Assembly (NCBI GenBank): GCA_023634235.1
Contig: JAMKCF010000018.1
Span: 3,501,474-3,565,473, forward strand
Length of the DNA stretch: 64,000 bases
Direction of reading: 5' to 3'
DNA from: Pisaster brevispinus
Lineage: Eukaryota > Echinodermata > Asteroidea > Forcipulatida > Asteriidae
This document shows positions 1 to 12,700 of the stretch, piece by piece (positions within the stretch are counted from its first letter, which is position 1; the number at the start of each line of letters is the position of its first letter). Position numbers and translations under genes: made by a program. The notes under the pieces are model-generated. The model had not been told where the DNA came from. It was given only the letters and a program-made list of their open reading frames with translations, and searched no databases.

Positions 1-469
1 TACTTATGCAGTGCTACCAGAGATAAACATTAAAATTTACCCTGTCGTCGACAAATAGTATGGAGTTTTAGTTCTGGTTCTGTGTGCGTTGCTGGATTGT
101 GTACACGCAGGCCCTCGTGGCGAGATTATGCAGACTAAAGCCCGCCCCGCCCCCATACTCAATGTTAATTTGGGCTAAGTTGCTTTTGAATAAGTCTATA
201 CTTGCTGGTAGTTTATTCCATTCAGCAAAAGTCCGTGGAGTGAATTATTTATTGTAGCATGTGCCCGGATAAAATGAGGTTGATGTTATTGGTTCTAGTT
301 ACTAAGTTCGTACGTGTGAATCTGTTGATATAGTCAGGCTTACGGGGTACAAATCAAGGCACTTTCGAAGGGGTCCTTTGTTTCATTACCAGACAAATTG
401 TCAATAACAATAATACATTCAAGTAATTAGTTAGTTCATAAATTCATCAAGGTTTACAGTAAACGGTTT

Positions 470-1130
470 TAATAATGTGGTTATGGAAAAAGATATCAGT
501 TTTTATATCCGAACGTTTGAATCTGAGAAGCGTTACTGTCAGAAACTTTGCACACAAAAAATAGTTAGTGGTCTGACGTTTCGACCCTAGCAGAGTCTTT
601 CTCGAAGGCTAAAATGACAAAAGCAGTCAAGTGGAAATAGAAAATAGAGATGAAAGCACAAAGAGAAAGCAGGAGGCCGAACAGAGGAAGGGTAACAAAG
701 GGGAGGGGCAGGGGCTGGTTGAACACAAGAGGTAGGGAACACAAAAGACAAAATCAATGATGGGGAGAAGGAGAGAAAAGTAGTTTATTGGTGAATGAGG
801 CAGACTGGGGGGGGGGGGCTTATCTGTGGTAAAAAGGAGAAGGCAAAGACAAAAAGTTATTAGTCATTTCCTTCTTGGATGTTTAGACCATGGGGTTGAA
901 TGGTCTGGAGACGTTTTATCCATAGTTTCAGAAACTTTCTCCTATTAGGGATTATTTTCCTGCGTGGACGTATTCGCTATGGATTTTCGACGTTATCTCA
1001 AAAAACGCTAGCACCTTCTGAATTGAAATTTTCACAGGCTAATTATATTGTGTATATTTACATTTATATATAGGATTGAAACAATCGAACTGTTCCAAAA
1101 ACCAAAGGTATACTATACCTTCTAGTTTAA
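470..1130 (+). repeat. Dispersed repeat R1, copy 1 (interrupted)
   Basis: This matches, piece by piece, a second copy at about 6440-7010 and an inverted copy at about 13470-13760. Shared landmarks are 'gaatctgagaa', 'attagggattatttt', 'gattgaaacaatcgaac' and 'ttccaaaaaccaaag'. Between 'gttactgtcagaaac' and 'cagaaactttctcc' the copy is split by about 378 bases of unrelated sequence. Class unknown; no terminal repeats recognised. Confidence 0.6.
550..927 (-). mobile_element. Penelope-like non-autonomous insertion with target duplication
   Basis: The insertion sits inside repeat R1 and is bracketed by the 11-base direct repeat TCAGAAACTTT (539-549 and 928-938). The other R1 copies lack the insert. 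On the - strand it carries 'gggtcgaaacgtcag' after a short hairpin, the kind of motif found in Penelope-like pLTR regions. No protein is encoded, so this would be a short, dependent copy. The insertion is seen in the sequence; the Penelope assignment is inference. Confidence 0.5.
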
Positions 1131-3573
1131 ATTAAACTGTTTGAATTTCGTATAATTTGATGCCTTTGAGGACGTCATTGTGTTCCTAAAAAAACATTGG
1201 GTCTATTTTGCTCTATCTTAAATAATTATTTGACAGATATGGCTGGCCATTAGCCATTTTGAGATATGGTGGACTCATTTCGATGACACTATTAGGTTTG
1301 GTCTGAATACACCCAAACCAAACAGCGCACTTCAGCAGTGTCCGCCATATCTCAAAAAAGCTAATAGGCGTCGCCCTAGGCCTTCTAAAATTACCATAAA
1401 GTTTGACGTCACGCGACGGCCTGCCGCCAAAGCTATGATAATAATAGTACATTGAATGAATTAAAAAACATTAGTTTCAATATATTGAGTGGCTCGTGGG
1501 GAGCGTAATGTTGTCTGATTCAAACATAATTTATTTATTTGTTAAGAGATCGGAATTTTAATCGCCAAATGACATGGCGTATACAAATATGCACAAAACC
1601 ATGCAAAATCAATAATGCAAAATGCTGCCAGACACTGACTATATAGAAAACATATGGAGGACATTTTTTATCATCATTCAAAAAGGTTGCTATTTATTTA
1701 TCTCTCGAAAACATCCCCTCTCGACAAACTTCCATGAAAAACCGTAATATAAATGAACTGTAGAGGGCAGTATGACACAGTTCTGCTGGACCTCTCGCGG
1801 AAATCCTGGTTTCTGATTCGAACTGTGGACCATGCGCGCCATTTCCCTAATAGCCTCCTCGCATATGACGTCACAAGCCCCAAAACAGTCCCTACACTGG
1901 TGTCAATAAAGAACTGTTATTGGCTGAGAGTCCCGCGGAGGATTTAAAATTTTACCCGTAAAGATGGCCGACTCTACACTGAGTGTATTCAACTGGGAAC
2001 TCATGTAGGGGTGCACCCCACTACATAAACTCCCTTAGCATACAGTGCAAATGCTAAATATTAAAAAATACACCAAAAATACTTAAAAGTCCCACAGCTT
2101 TTTACAGTAAAGGGGATATTATTCATTGTCTCTTGAACTGTTAATGTTATCCCCTGCTGAATTTGATATGGGGAGTCCCAAGGCTCGTCGAGTTATTCTC
2201 CTTCAAAATAAAAACATCCCTACACCGGTGTAATTTTCCAAACGTCCGAGCATCAATCTCGAAAAATGTCCCTATACACAAACAAGTACACCTCTCGGCA
2301 AGGGGCTTATGTCATCCAAAAATACCTCAACTTGGAAGTCAACAACCCCCAAATCACATTTGGATAACATTTGTTACACTGTATTCCTTTATTTGGCTCT
2401 TAAATACAATATAAATGTGGGGTGCATCCATATAGGATGTCAAAACTGCGGAAGAGATCTAAACCGAAGTCGCGGACGCCGGAGTTTCGAAAAGGCCTTA
2501 AGGTGACCCGAAGCATGCCCTAGGCTATAATGGATTGTTCAAAAGTTACACTAGTTTTGGAGAAGTTTGGCCGGGTAATGCATCGAAGAGATAACTGACC
2601 CTTTTTTTTCAATCTAGTGCTAAATGTTGTTTGCAGCAACACAATAACTCAGTGGCGTTCAGGAAACTGACTAGATTGTAATCTACAAAATTGTTGTAAA
2701 AATGGCTTCACATTTTGACCCTCAGCGCCTTTCTGTTGTTTCGTGGTATTTCTCAAAGGCTAAAAATGCTTACAGCTGTTCCAAGAAGGTGACAAAAGAC
2801 TAATTGCACTTTGTTGATAAAAATACTCTGGGGAAAAACCAGTGGAAATCCCCATTCCCCAAACTATCTGAGTGTTCAGGAATGCTCATATGTAACAATT
2901 ATAAAGTTTTTTGCCTGATGATTTCTGAAATTACAGCAGAATTGTGAAAAAACGAAAACGTAAGTAATTTTAAACCACGCTTCCTGGAGAGCATTTATTG
3001 CAACTTTCCCATTTCCCCAGGGTTCCGCAACGGGCTAAGAACTGAAAAGGAACAAAGGCATTGCATGCACTGCGTGAATAAAAATCATACACGGGAAAAA
3101 CCAGTGGAAATCACCGAACTGTTTGAATCGAAACTGAAATATACATGTACATTGTACACATTTGATATTAATTCACGATAACGTCATTGGCTGTTCTTTT
3201 TTTAAGTGGCAACAAGGAAGACACAAGAGGAGATACCCGCACAAACTACAAAACAAACAAATAAACAAACAAATAAACAAACAATAACAATTTAAACACC
3301 GGCAAATATTTACCCTAGCTTTGGTACTGGTGGTAGTTTTTGTTACAATAGTTATCACCGCCGGGCAAATCAACCCATTGTTTTATCATGTTTTTATGAA
3401 AGGCAGCCTTCCAGATCCTGCATCTTGACATCATTGTGTTTATTTTTAGACGGTCCCTAATAAAACAATAATGTCAATCTTAGCAGGATGTCCTGCGCGC
3501 TTTTACAGACCGCAAGATTTGCGCACACCTTTGTAGCCATACATAAAGCGGCATGCGCTCTCGCTAGCTCAGC

Positions 3574-3580
3574 TATAAAT
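3574..3580 (+). promoter_or_regulatory. TATA box of tetraspanin A
   Basis: TATAAAT lies 108 bases before the ATG. A start site about 25-30 bases downstream (near 3604) would give a 5' UTR of about 80 bases with no intron. The surrounding segment is more GC-rich than the flanks ('gttcgggagggagcc'). Confidence 0.55.
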
Positions 3581-3687
3581 TATTCATTAGTTTTTGGAAC
3601 GTTCGGGAGGGAGCCTGTGTTTGCGGTTGGCAGTGCGTTTTAAAAATACTTCTCAGTGGATTTTAGTACAAGGAAAGTTTGTGAAAA

Positions 3688-3753
3688 ATGGCTGTCACGG
3701 GGCTTGTCGCATGTGTCAAGTATTTGATGTTTGCTTTCAACTTTTTGTTTTGG
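3688..3753 (+). CDS. Tetraspanin A exon 1
   Basis: 22 codons beginning MAVTGLVACVKYLMF, ending FLFW at donor 'gtaagtt' (phase 0). It encodes the cytosolic N terminus and half of TM1, the standard first tetraspanin exon (66 bases, as in gene B). Confidence 0.92.
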
Positions 3754-6700
3754 GTAAGTTGTTGAAATAAAAAATAAAAAAATTGTGTGTGTGAACCTTT
3801 TGATGTTCGTCGAGTTGAGCAGCGGCTGGAGTTGTGCGGTTTTAGACCCCGCGAAGGAAGGGGTTTCGGATAGGGGCTATTTTATGGTCGCCGTTCAATT
3901 TCAGGTTCTAAAACTTTTGGTTTGCAGATGGATTCAGAAACGTGTGTTTGTGCATGGTTTGTGGTTTTAGTTTTGGCCCTCCCGGAAAATGCCAAAAATC
4001 ACAAATTTTTATTTTGTTTAATTCTTGCATTCTTGTTTAGGCCTAAGATTTTCTTTTCCACCCCCCTAGCCCTCTTAAGTATTTTTCGTGAGTTGTTTCC
4101 TTACAAATTATTGTTAAAAGAGTTCGATCAACAGATTTCATGTTGAATTGAAGTGGTGGTTGTTGTAAGCATTTTAAACCACGTCCCTCCCATTTCAATT
4201 TTGTTTTCATTTTGTTTTCATTGTGGCGTGTCGTGGCCAAGCGGTTAAGACACCAGAGACTTTGAGTCCGGCGGTGCTCTTAATATTATTAAAGAGCACC
4301 GGACTCCAAGTCTCTGGTGTTTCTGATCACCAGAGTGTGAGTTCGAGTCCAGGTCGTGACACTTGTGTCCTTGAGCAAGATACTTTACCACAATTGCTTT
4401 GTCCTTCGGATGGGACATGAAGCCGTTGGTCCCCTGTACTAGGATTGGTAGTGCACGTAAAAGAACCCAGAATGCTTCTCGTGAAAGAGTAGGGGTTAAC
4501 CCCGGTGTTTCTGGTTCACATAGCAAGCACCCTTGTTCACAGGTTTCCTCAGGCTTGCGAGCTACAGTGATTAAGTTCACTTATAAGGCATCCTTGGTTT
4601 CATTACCGGAAATATATAATAATACACTCTTTTGGTAGTGCCTGTAAAGTGTAATGCTTGTTCGCATAATCTTGAGCCATTATTGAGACTTTTGTAAGCC
4701 AAGAAAAGAAAATCACAAACAAGAATTAAACAAAAGAAAAATTTGTGATTTTTTTGCATTTTCCGGGAGGGCCAAAACTAAATAGCAATTTGTCTCTTTT
4801 GACCAATTATGTCAGGCACAGTTCAATCGTAGAGCAAGGCACATACAATTTATTTGGTAACCCGATTCGTTGGTAACTTGAGTTATTGCTTATGCTGGAC
4901 AAGGGGTAGAAAAGAAAATCATAAACAAGAATTAAACAAAAGAAACATTTGTGATTTTTTTCATTTTCTGGGAGGGCCAAAACTAAAACCACTTGAGTTA
5001 CTGCTATTATAATAAATATAAGTACTGTGTTATTATTAAATTAGGTTGTGGTACACGAACATTCAAATGTTTTTGCCTTCCTTGCCTTGATTTATTCATT
5101 TTACTGTTCAACGTTTGTTTCCTTTCTTTTTACTACAATTCCTTGCTCAGTATTTTGCCCTTTTCCTTAAAATTTTGATTGTACAAATTTGTTGGTATCT
5201 CTTATTCCTTCTATTTGAAAATATGTCAGTTTTTGGCAGAACAAAAAATAAATAGCAATTTGTTTCTTTTGACCAATTATGTCAGGCACAGTTCAATCGT
5301 AGAGCAAGGCACATATAATTTATTTGATAACCCAATTCGTTGGTATAAACTTGAGTTATTGCTAATGCTTGGAATGGCTGGGAGGCTTATTTCTGTGTAA
5401 TTTATGTGGATGCTGTACACTTTGAAAATGAAAACAGGGATGATACATTTTATACTTTTATCTAAATTCAGAACTTCATGAGAAAACAGCTGATATTTTC
5501 TCCAGATGATAAAAGGTCACCTTCTTGTTTTATCTACTTTTAGTGCTGAGGGTACTGTTCAAGGCCAAACAAAAGCTCTGAGGTTTACTCCCGGGGTTCC
5601 AACAAACCTAAAAGTTGGACTAAGCGAGCTTCTTGACAGCAGTGATGCTTTTTTCCTGATACTTGTTCTTGCATGAATGGTTTTAACATAAAAACACCAG
5701 CAGTATTGGCACAGTATACGATTTTTATTTTATTTATTTACTTTTTATTTATTTATGACGGGCGGGTATTTATTTATGACGATGATGAGTATTATAATTT
5801 ATTATAACTATTAGTATTTTTGGGGGGAGGGAGAAGGTAACAAAATTGCAGGTGGTTTATTGAAGTAGGTACATAGTCCACCTTTTGATACCATGTTAAA
5901 AATAATTATAGTTGTGTGGCCATCTTTTTTGTTTCCATTCAACCCATGAGGCTAGAAGAAGAATTAGTCTGGCCCCTTTATATTAAATGGGTATAGGAAC
6001 TATCATTGTCACAATGTACTCAGGGTACCTGATGAGAAAGCCAAGGTCTACTGCGCTTTGATTAACAGAGCGGAAAGGTTTCAGCTTGAAAGACGAAACT
6101 GATGACATTTTAATCCTCCCCACTGAAGGAAATCATCCATCCGAATTAATCTATGAATAACATTCTCTCTCAGCTCTCTCTTTAACCCCATTCACACTGG
6201 AGGCATACATGTATGTCCCTACAAACTTCGCTGAGATTTTCGTACTTGAATTTTTAACCCTGGTAGCAGCTACCCAACCCTGCTTGGGAGTAGGTTTAAG
6301 GGAGATAACCCCAGGGTTGGTTAGCACATTGGAATGTTCAGACGAGGAGTTGAATTTACCCTTACAGGGAAGGTATACGTTTGAATATGACTCTAACAAT
6401 AATAATGGCAATAAAAACTTACTTGGTTAGTTAGAAGTACAGCAGCTTTCGATGGTATAAAGCATTTTGAGAAATATTTCAATTCAAAACAATTTGGGTG
6501 TGGGAAAAAGATGTCAGTTTTTATCCCCCCAAATTTGAATCTGAGAAATGTTTCTGCCCGAAACATTTCTCAGATTGTGTATTCCTATTAGGTATTAGGG
6601 ATTATTTTTCATGCATGGACATATTCACTTTCGCTCGTCCCCAGCTCCTTGCCTTAAAACCAAAGGCGCTGGGATGGGCAAACGTATCAAGCACGCTCAT

Positions 6701-9700
6701 TGGTTAATGCTTAGTCCCATCATGCATCACACTCACACTGCAAGCACTGCACGCATGACGTACTTCCTGAACAAGAATCTGTGCAAGCTGATTAGCCCAT
6801 CCCAGCGGTCCTGGATATAGGCCGCTGGGGCCGAGCGAAATATTCACTCCGGATTTTAGACGATTCCTCAAAAATGGGACCGACATTTGAAACAAAATGG
6901 TCACATGTTAGTTTTATTGTACACACATGTATGTATATCTACAATTATATAGGATTAAAACAACCAAACAGTTCCAAAAACCAAAGCTATACCCCTGTAC
7001 TTTGCCTTTAATCCAAAAATTCTTAAAAAGCCGTCCATTGGAAGAAACAAATCTAGCCCGAGAGGAACAATTTGAACCACAAAAGTGGGTTAGCCTACTC
7101 TAAGCTCCCCCCAAAATTGGATTAACACAAACTAGCCCAGGTTTTACAATCCCCCTCCCCCTCCCCGCTGTGGTGACCATTAAACAATTATTATTGAGTC
7201 TACATTTGTTTCCTCCCCAAAAAATTGCAGCATTGTGTGACATGAACAATGGTTGGCAGTGGGGGTTAACATTTTAAAAAGAATTTTTTGTGTTTTTACT
7301 TTTGTTTGAAATCATGTGATAGTTTGAAAAGGGCTATTCTTCCTCTTTGGTTTGGCCTTTAGAAATTTGCAAATTTTTTCGTTTCTCTGTTCCTCTTTTT
7401 TGCAGTGTAGGCCTACAGATTTAGATTTAGGTTCAACCGAACGGTTCCAAAAACCGAAAGTATACTTTGCCTTTAAGAATAAGTCATCAAAATGTTGTGA
7501 AAAACCCAGGCTATTTTCCTGAGCTGTAACATCTCTGATAAGAGATCATTACAGCTACATGTACCTAGTGTTCATGCAAGATCAAAACCGATAATGTTCA
7601 TGGTCATACACTTTGTGGTTTCGCTAAATGTCACCATTGTGACTTTGGCACTTAGCCAGAGATGAACAGAATATCATACTTCTCAACCAGTAACTCAACC
7701 CCCGCCTTTTTCATCAGACTTGTCTTAAAGATCATGTTACGTTAGAATCCTGTAAATTGAATCTCGGACACTGCACATAACAAGGGCAGTCTCAAATATT
7801 TCTTTGGCACAAAAAAAACCCCATGTAAAATATGCTGGTTCTGTGTTTGAATCGAGTGACTTGGCTATGGCTTCGGCTACGGCTTCGGCTACGGCTGTGG
7901 CTTCAATGTTAAACAAAATAGGACTTTTTCAGAGTTCTATGCCCAATTTCATAGAGCTTCTTAAGCACAAAAAGTAGCTAAGCTCAACAAAATTATGCTC
8001 ACCATAATAAGGTTACCAATCAAACTGCAATGTCACATGTGCTTGATTTGTGACTGGTATCCTGCTCATTTCTGCGAAGCAGAAATCTGTTAAGCAATTT
8101 CTTCTGCTTAAGCAGCCCTGTTGATTAATATATTACACAATTAAAGTTTCATTATTTAATTGAGAAACACAAGACAAAGCCGAACTTGTCCAGTCATGAA
8201 TTTACTGGCCCGACACTAAATCTACTGGCCCCGGGCCGGCAGTCCAGTCCAGGGCGGTTGGTTTTTATATAATTCTGCTATTAAATGAAACCATGGATGC
8301 CTCACAAGTGAACTTGATCACTGTAGCTTGCAAGCCTGAGGAAACCTGTAGATCTTTTTAACATTAATACTACCAATCCGAATACATGTACATTTGTACA
8401 GCTTAAAATGCCCCATTCAAAGGACCAAGCATTTCAAGTATCTTGTTCAAGTACACAAGTGCCATGACCGACCGGGACTCGAACCCCCACTCCTCTGATC
8501 AGAAACACCACATCTTGAGCATGGAGCTCCTTAATTAACCACACAATGCCAAACATTTTGTTTTACCATGACACAAAAAGGACTTCACACCTTACAAAAT
8601 GAAAAAAAAAAGTTTGAGTATGGTTTAATTTATCATATCCTCGGTCTGCAACTCTAGAAGGATGTGTGATCCGAAAACAAAACTCTGTCAAGGTTCATTT
8701 CCTCCAAAAGGTAATAAATGTTATTACCAATCTAAACAGCCATTTCCTTGTATCAAGTGATATTAAGGAAAGACATGCAGATCCTTGTTTGTGAATGACT
8801 GATTACGACTGAACAGCCAGTGATCTGCTTCAGACAACTGTTGTTTTGTTTCTGATTCAAATGTGTAAAATTCCTGGTATTCAAAATAAATAAATTTGTT
8901 TTGCTTCAAAATAAGAGATTGTTTATATGTCTGTTAGTCCAGTTTAAAATTTTGCAAGGAGAGTATTATCCCGAGAGAAGTTGTAAAGAAAACTTGTTTT
9001 CCCCTTTTTTTTGGGGGGGGGGGCGGGGCAAGGGAAAGTGCCCTTGATTTTATGTTTATATGTAGTCAACCATTAAACATTCCTAAAATACTACCAGATG
9101 GCTCAGGGGGCAATCAAAACCAATTAATCACTGTGATCACAACTGGTAAGCATTTTGAGAAAAAAATGTAAGCCATAAGAGCATTGGTGCAGCTGATAGT
9201 AAAATTCCTGAGTAGTTTAATACAGTTGTGTATTGACAAATTCATTGTAAAAAACAGTCTCAACAATATTGGATGTGTTCAGTCCACCCTTTCCAAATTA
9301 AAAAAAAGCAGAAGGTATTTTGGCATTTCTTGTCAACTTGCCTACCCCTGTATTGACAAATTCATTGTAACGTTCTCAACAACATTTTGTGTGTTCAGTC
9401 CACCATTTCCAAATCAAAAAAAGAAGAAGGTATTTTGGCATTTCTTGTCAACTTGCCTACCCCTGTATTGATAAATTCCTTGTAACAGTCTGATCTCAAC
9501 AATATTTTATGTGTTCAGTCCACCATTTCCAAATCAATGAAAGAAAAGAAAAGAGAAGAAGGTATTTTGGCATTTCTTGTCAACTTGCCCTACCCCTTTT
9601 GACTGTTAGTGCTGAAGTATATTGACAATCATGTCTGAAACTTGAGGACAAATTGTTGCAAGTTCAGCCCCTGGGGATGCAGTCTTGCAACTTTAGAAGC

Positions 9701-12700
9701 AGCGCTTGTGGGCTGGTAGGCTGGTCCTCCATGGTAGGACGGAGTCAATGGAAAACCAATAAGAGTAATGTTTGCCGGTGGGACTCCCGGTCATATTCCT
9801 GTGGAACATTTTGTCTGGTTAACAGATTTTGTAACTTGGGGACATTAAGGGATGGAGTGTTGTGTTTGGGAGTTAAGAAAGTGAAAGTGAAAGTAGTGTG
9901 GGAATGATATTTAAGAAGGCAAACCTTTTGTAGTTCACCATTGTACCAGTTTTCCTTAACCAAATAAACAAGTTTTACAAGTAAACATGCATGTATTATG
10001 TGAAAAACACGTTGAGATACAGTGTACTAATCGTTTGTTTGGAGACCAGACGACTGAAGAGCAATGAAACCCGTTGGTCTTTGCTTTGTCAAATGAAAAA
10101 GATTTTTAAAAAACCAAATTTGACTTGTCAAGTTCTTATCAAATTGAAATGTACATATGTGAAACCTCGCTCTGATTTGACTACTTTTTGTATGGATCCC
10201 CACCCCAAATTCAAGAGAATTTTGGTAATGGGTGAGTAGGAGAAGTTGTGGTTCAAATGATAGAAATTTTTTGTAGTTTGACTTTACCAGACTAGGCACC
10301 AGGCCTCTTTAGTCAATTCTGTTTTATAACAGTGACTTGTGGAAAAAAACCATCCTTTCGGCCTTGTTACAAATGTCTTTGTTTGTGCTGTATTTGGTAT
10401 CTTTATCAGCTGATTAATATTGCAAACAGATCATTTATCAAGATACTTCATTGAATGACTCAAGGTTTGGTGTTCGGACAGAGTGTAATGATCGGCTGAG
10501 TTTGAAGACAGGTGTTTGTATGCACAGTGTGCCCTTGTTTACGTTGATGGACGAAACACAACTTTGCTGTAGACACAAGGGTTCAAGTACAGATTGTGGT
10601 ACTGAACTTTGACCTTTGACCTTGCATTGGCTGATCGCAGTGAGGAATTGGGAAACTTTGCTGGAGCGAGTTTAATTCAGAGGCCCTGTTATTAAATTGA
10701 CCCTTGAACTTTGACCTTGTGGCCGATCTCAGTGAGGAATTGGGAAACTTTGCTGGAGCGAGTTTAACTCAGAGGCCCTGTTATTACAAAATATTAGACT
10801 GTATGGGGGGGGGGTAACACAAAGGGTGTCTGGTGTGACCCAATGAACTTTCAGTCCCACTGACGATGCCAGACACACCTATCTTGTGTGATTTACAGCC
10901 GAGTGACTTTCAATTTATGTATAGGAAATTATTCCTGTACAAGTCGGTGTTATTTATGACACTCTTAATAATGCCAGACTTTTACTACTCCCGTGCTCGC
11001 TGTTGTATCAAAGTGCCTATCATCAGTACTCACCGTTCTTCCCTGAGATTTCCTCAACTCCTTTGGAGTGTGCAGCACCACCAGCAACATATGCACACAG
11101 GTTCCTAATCAATCACACCAGCATTTTATGCACTTGCAGGTACCTGTTGCCAAAAAACCTTATGTTAGGACTGGAATTTGATGTTGTCTTAGTGCATACT
11201 TGTTCTTATTACTCTACACAATGTACTAACTATGTATGTTGCAATTCCCCCATCTATGTAGGCTATACACTATGTATACACCTAGCTCTAGGGTATACCA
11301 TGGAGGAAGGGGTATACACAAACCATGAAATTTCAGACTTATTCCACAACCCACCCTGATAGGTTTGTGGGTTCTACAGGTAAAACTGTCGCACTAATCG
11401 CGCCCTGTGTGGAACGCCCTCGATCGGCATTCATGGTTTCGCTAGCAATAAATTTATGAACGTGCACCAAGACTAGGATTTGACTTAAAAAGTTGAAGTA
11501 TAAATTGGCGAGTCTAAAAAAGAATGTTTGGAAAAAATATGAGATTGCCAGACTTTGGGGTTGTGGGGTTACTGGGGAAAAAAAATTACTACAAATGTTT
11601 TTCTTGTATGGAAAAAGTTACGAGGGACAAACCCACCGTTCTATTGGACTTATTTGTACAACTTTGTAGAACTTCTGCATTGTGGTTTTGATCTGATTAT
11701 TTTCATTGGGTGTTGTTTTTCTGAACCTCAGCTTTAGATCAGGAAATCCTGTGCCCACATTAAAATCCTGTCTGGAAATAGCCTTGGGCCTTGTTTGGGG
11801 AATTTGTTCATTTGATTTTATAATCAATAGACTTAACCTGAAACTCCTTGGTTTGTAAGTCTCCTTTGCATCAGAGATATTCACCTATGAATATTGGGAA
11901 AACAAGCGAAATGCTGCCAAACAACATTTGCTTTTTGTTTGATATTTACCTGTTCTTCTAAACTAGACTTTCCATGCTTGGGGCTAAAAAGGTACTAAAT
12001 GTACTGAGTTGCTGCGGCTATTCACAGAGAGTCATCTGGGGACTTGGACAAGTTTAGTTGACCTCTGTGCACAACTATGCGGTTGTTTGGTTTTGAGTTT
12101 GGGATGGTTGTAAAAGTGCATAATTTGGGCGCTTGTACCTCCACATCCTGTGTAGGCATGTGGATCTTTGATATACCAATCTGTACTTTTACCCACAGAC
12201 CCTACCTTCTAAGAATGTTGGTTGTGTCATGGGTGAATTGACTTAGCTCAAGGTAGCCATATGGTATTCAGGGATTGGCTTGGAAGCGGGAAAGAATTGG
12301 GAGTCTGGAAGCGTTTAGCATTAATATATTTGTGAGAATTCATGGAGGAAAGGCATAGAAGCAACATTAGAAGCGAAAATTGGTTTAAAAGCAGTTTATT
12401 TTGAAAAAGAGGCATTTTGGCAAGAAATTACTAAATATTATATGAAGAGCCTTCGTTCTGAAAGAAAGGTGTTAATAGTCAACTATTCCAATTTGGATAC
12501 ACATGATTTTCAAGGGACTTTTAAAGACTCGTGTTACAATTGCTTTATATATTTCTTTGCATTTTTTAATGTTTATGTAAAACATAAACATAAAAGGCTC
12601 CTGCATTATGCACTAGGCCTATGTAAATGTCTTGATTGATTGTTTTTCTTACTATTATTGACACACATTGATGATACAGGTGGTGTTCATCAATTCTGGG

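Larger units (their letters stand above)
1..3573. other. Upstream flank of tetraspanin A, no gene recognised
   Basis: No coding exon could be supported here. The stretch holds a dispersed repeat (about 470-1130) interrupted by a Penelope-like insertion (550-927) and a run of G at 809-819. An imperfect inverted repeat at about 1236-1375 has arms around 'gagatatggtgga' and 'tccgccatatctc'. There are two perfect TGACGTCA sites (1404-1411 and 1866-1873). A short ATG in an 'aaagatggccg' context at 1968 opens only 14 codons and is not called as a gene. Confidence 0.6.

Noticed and set aside
1968..2010. Gene start at 'aaagatggccgactc'
   Set aside because: Only 14 codons before a stop, and no usable donor or downstream exon was seen.
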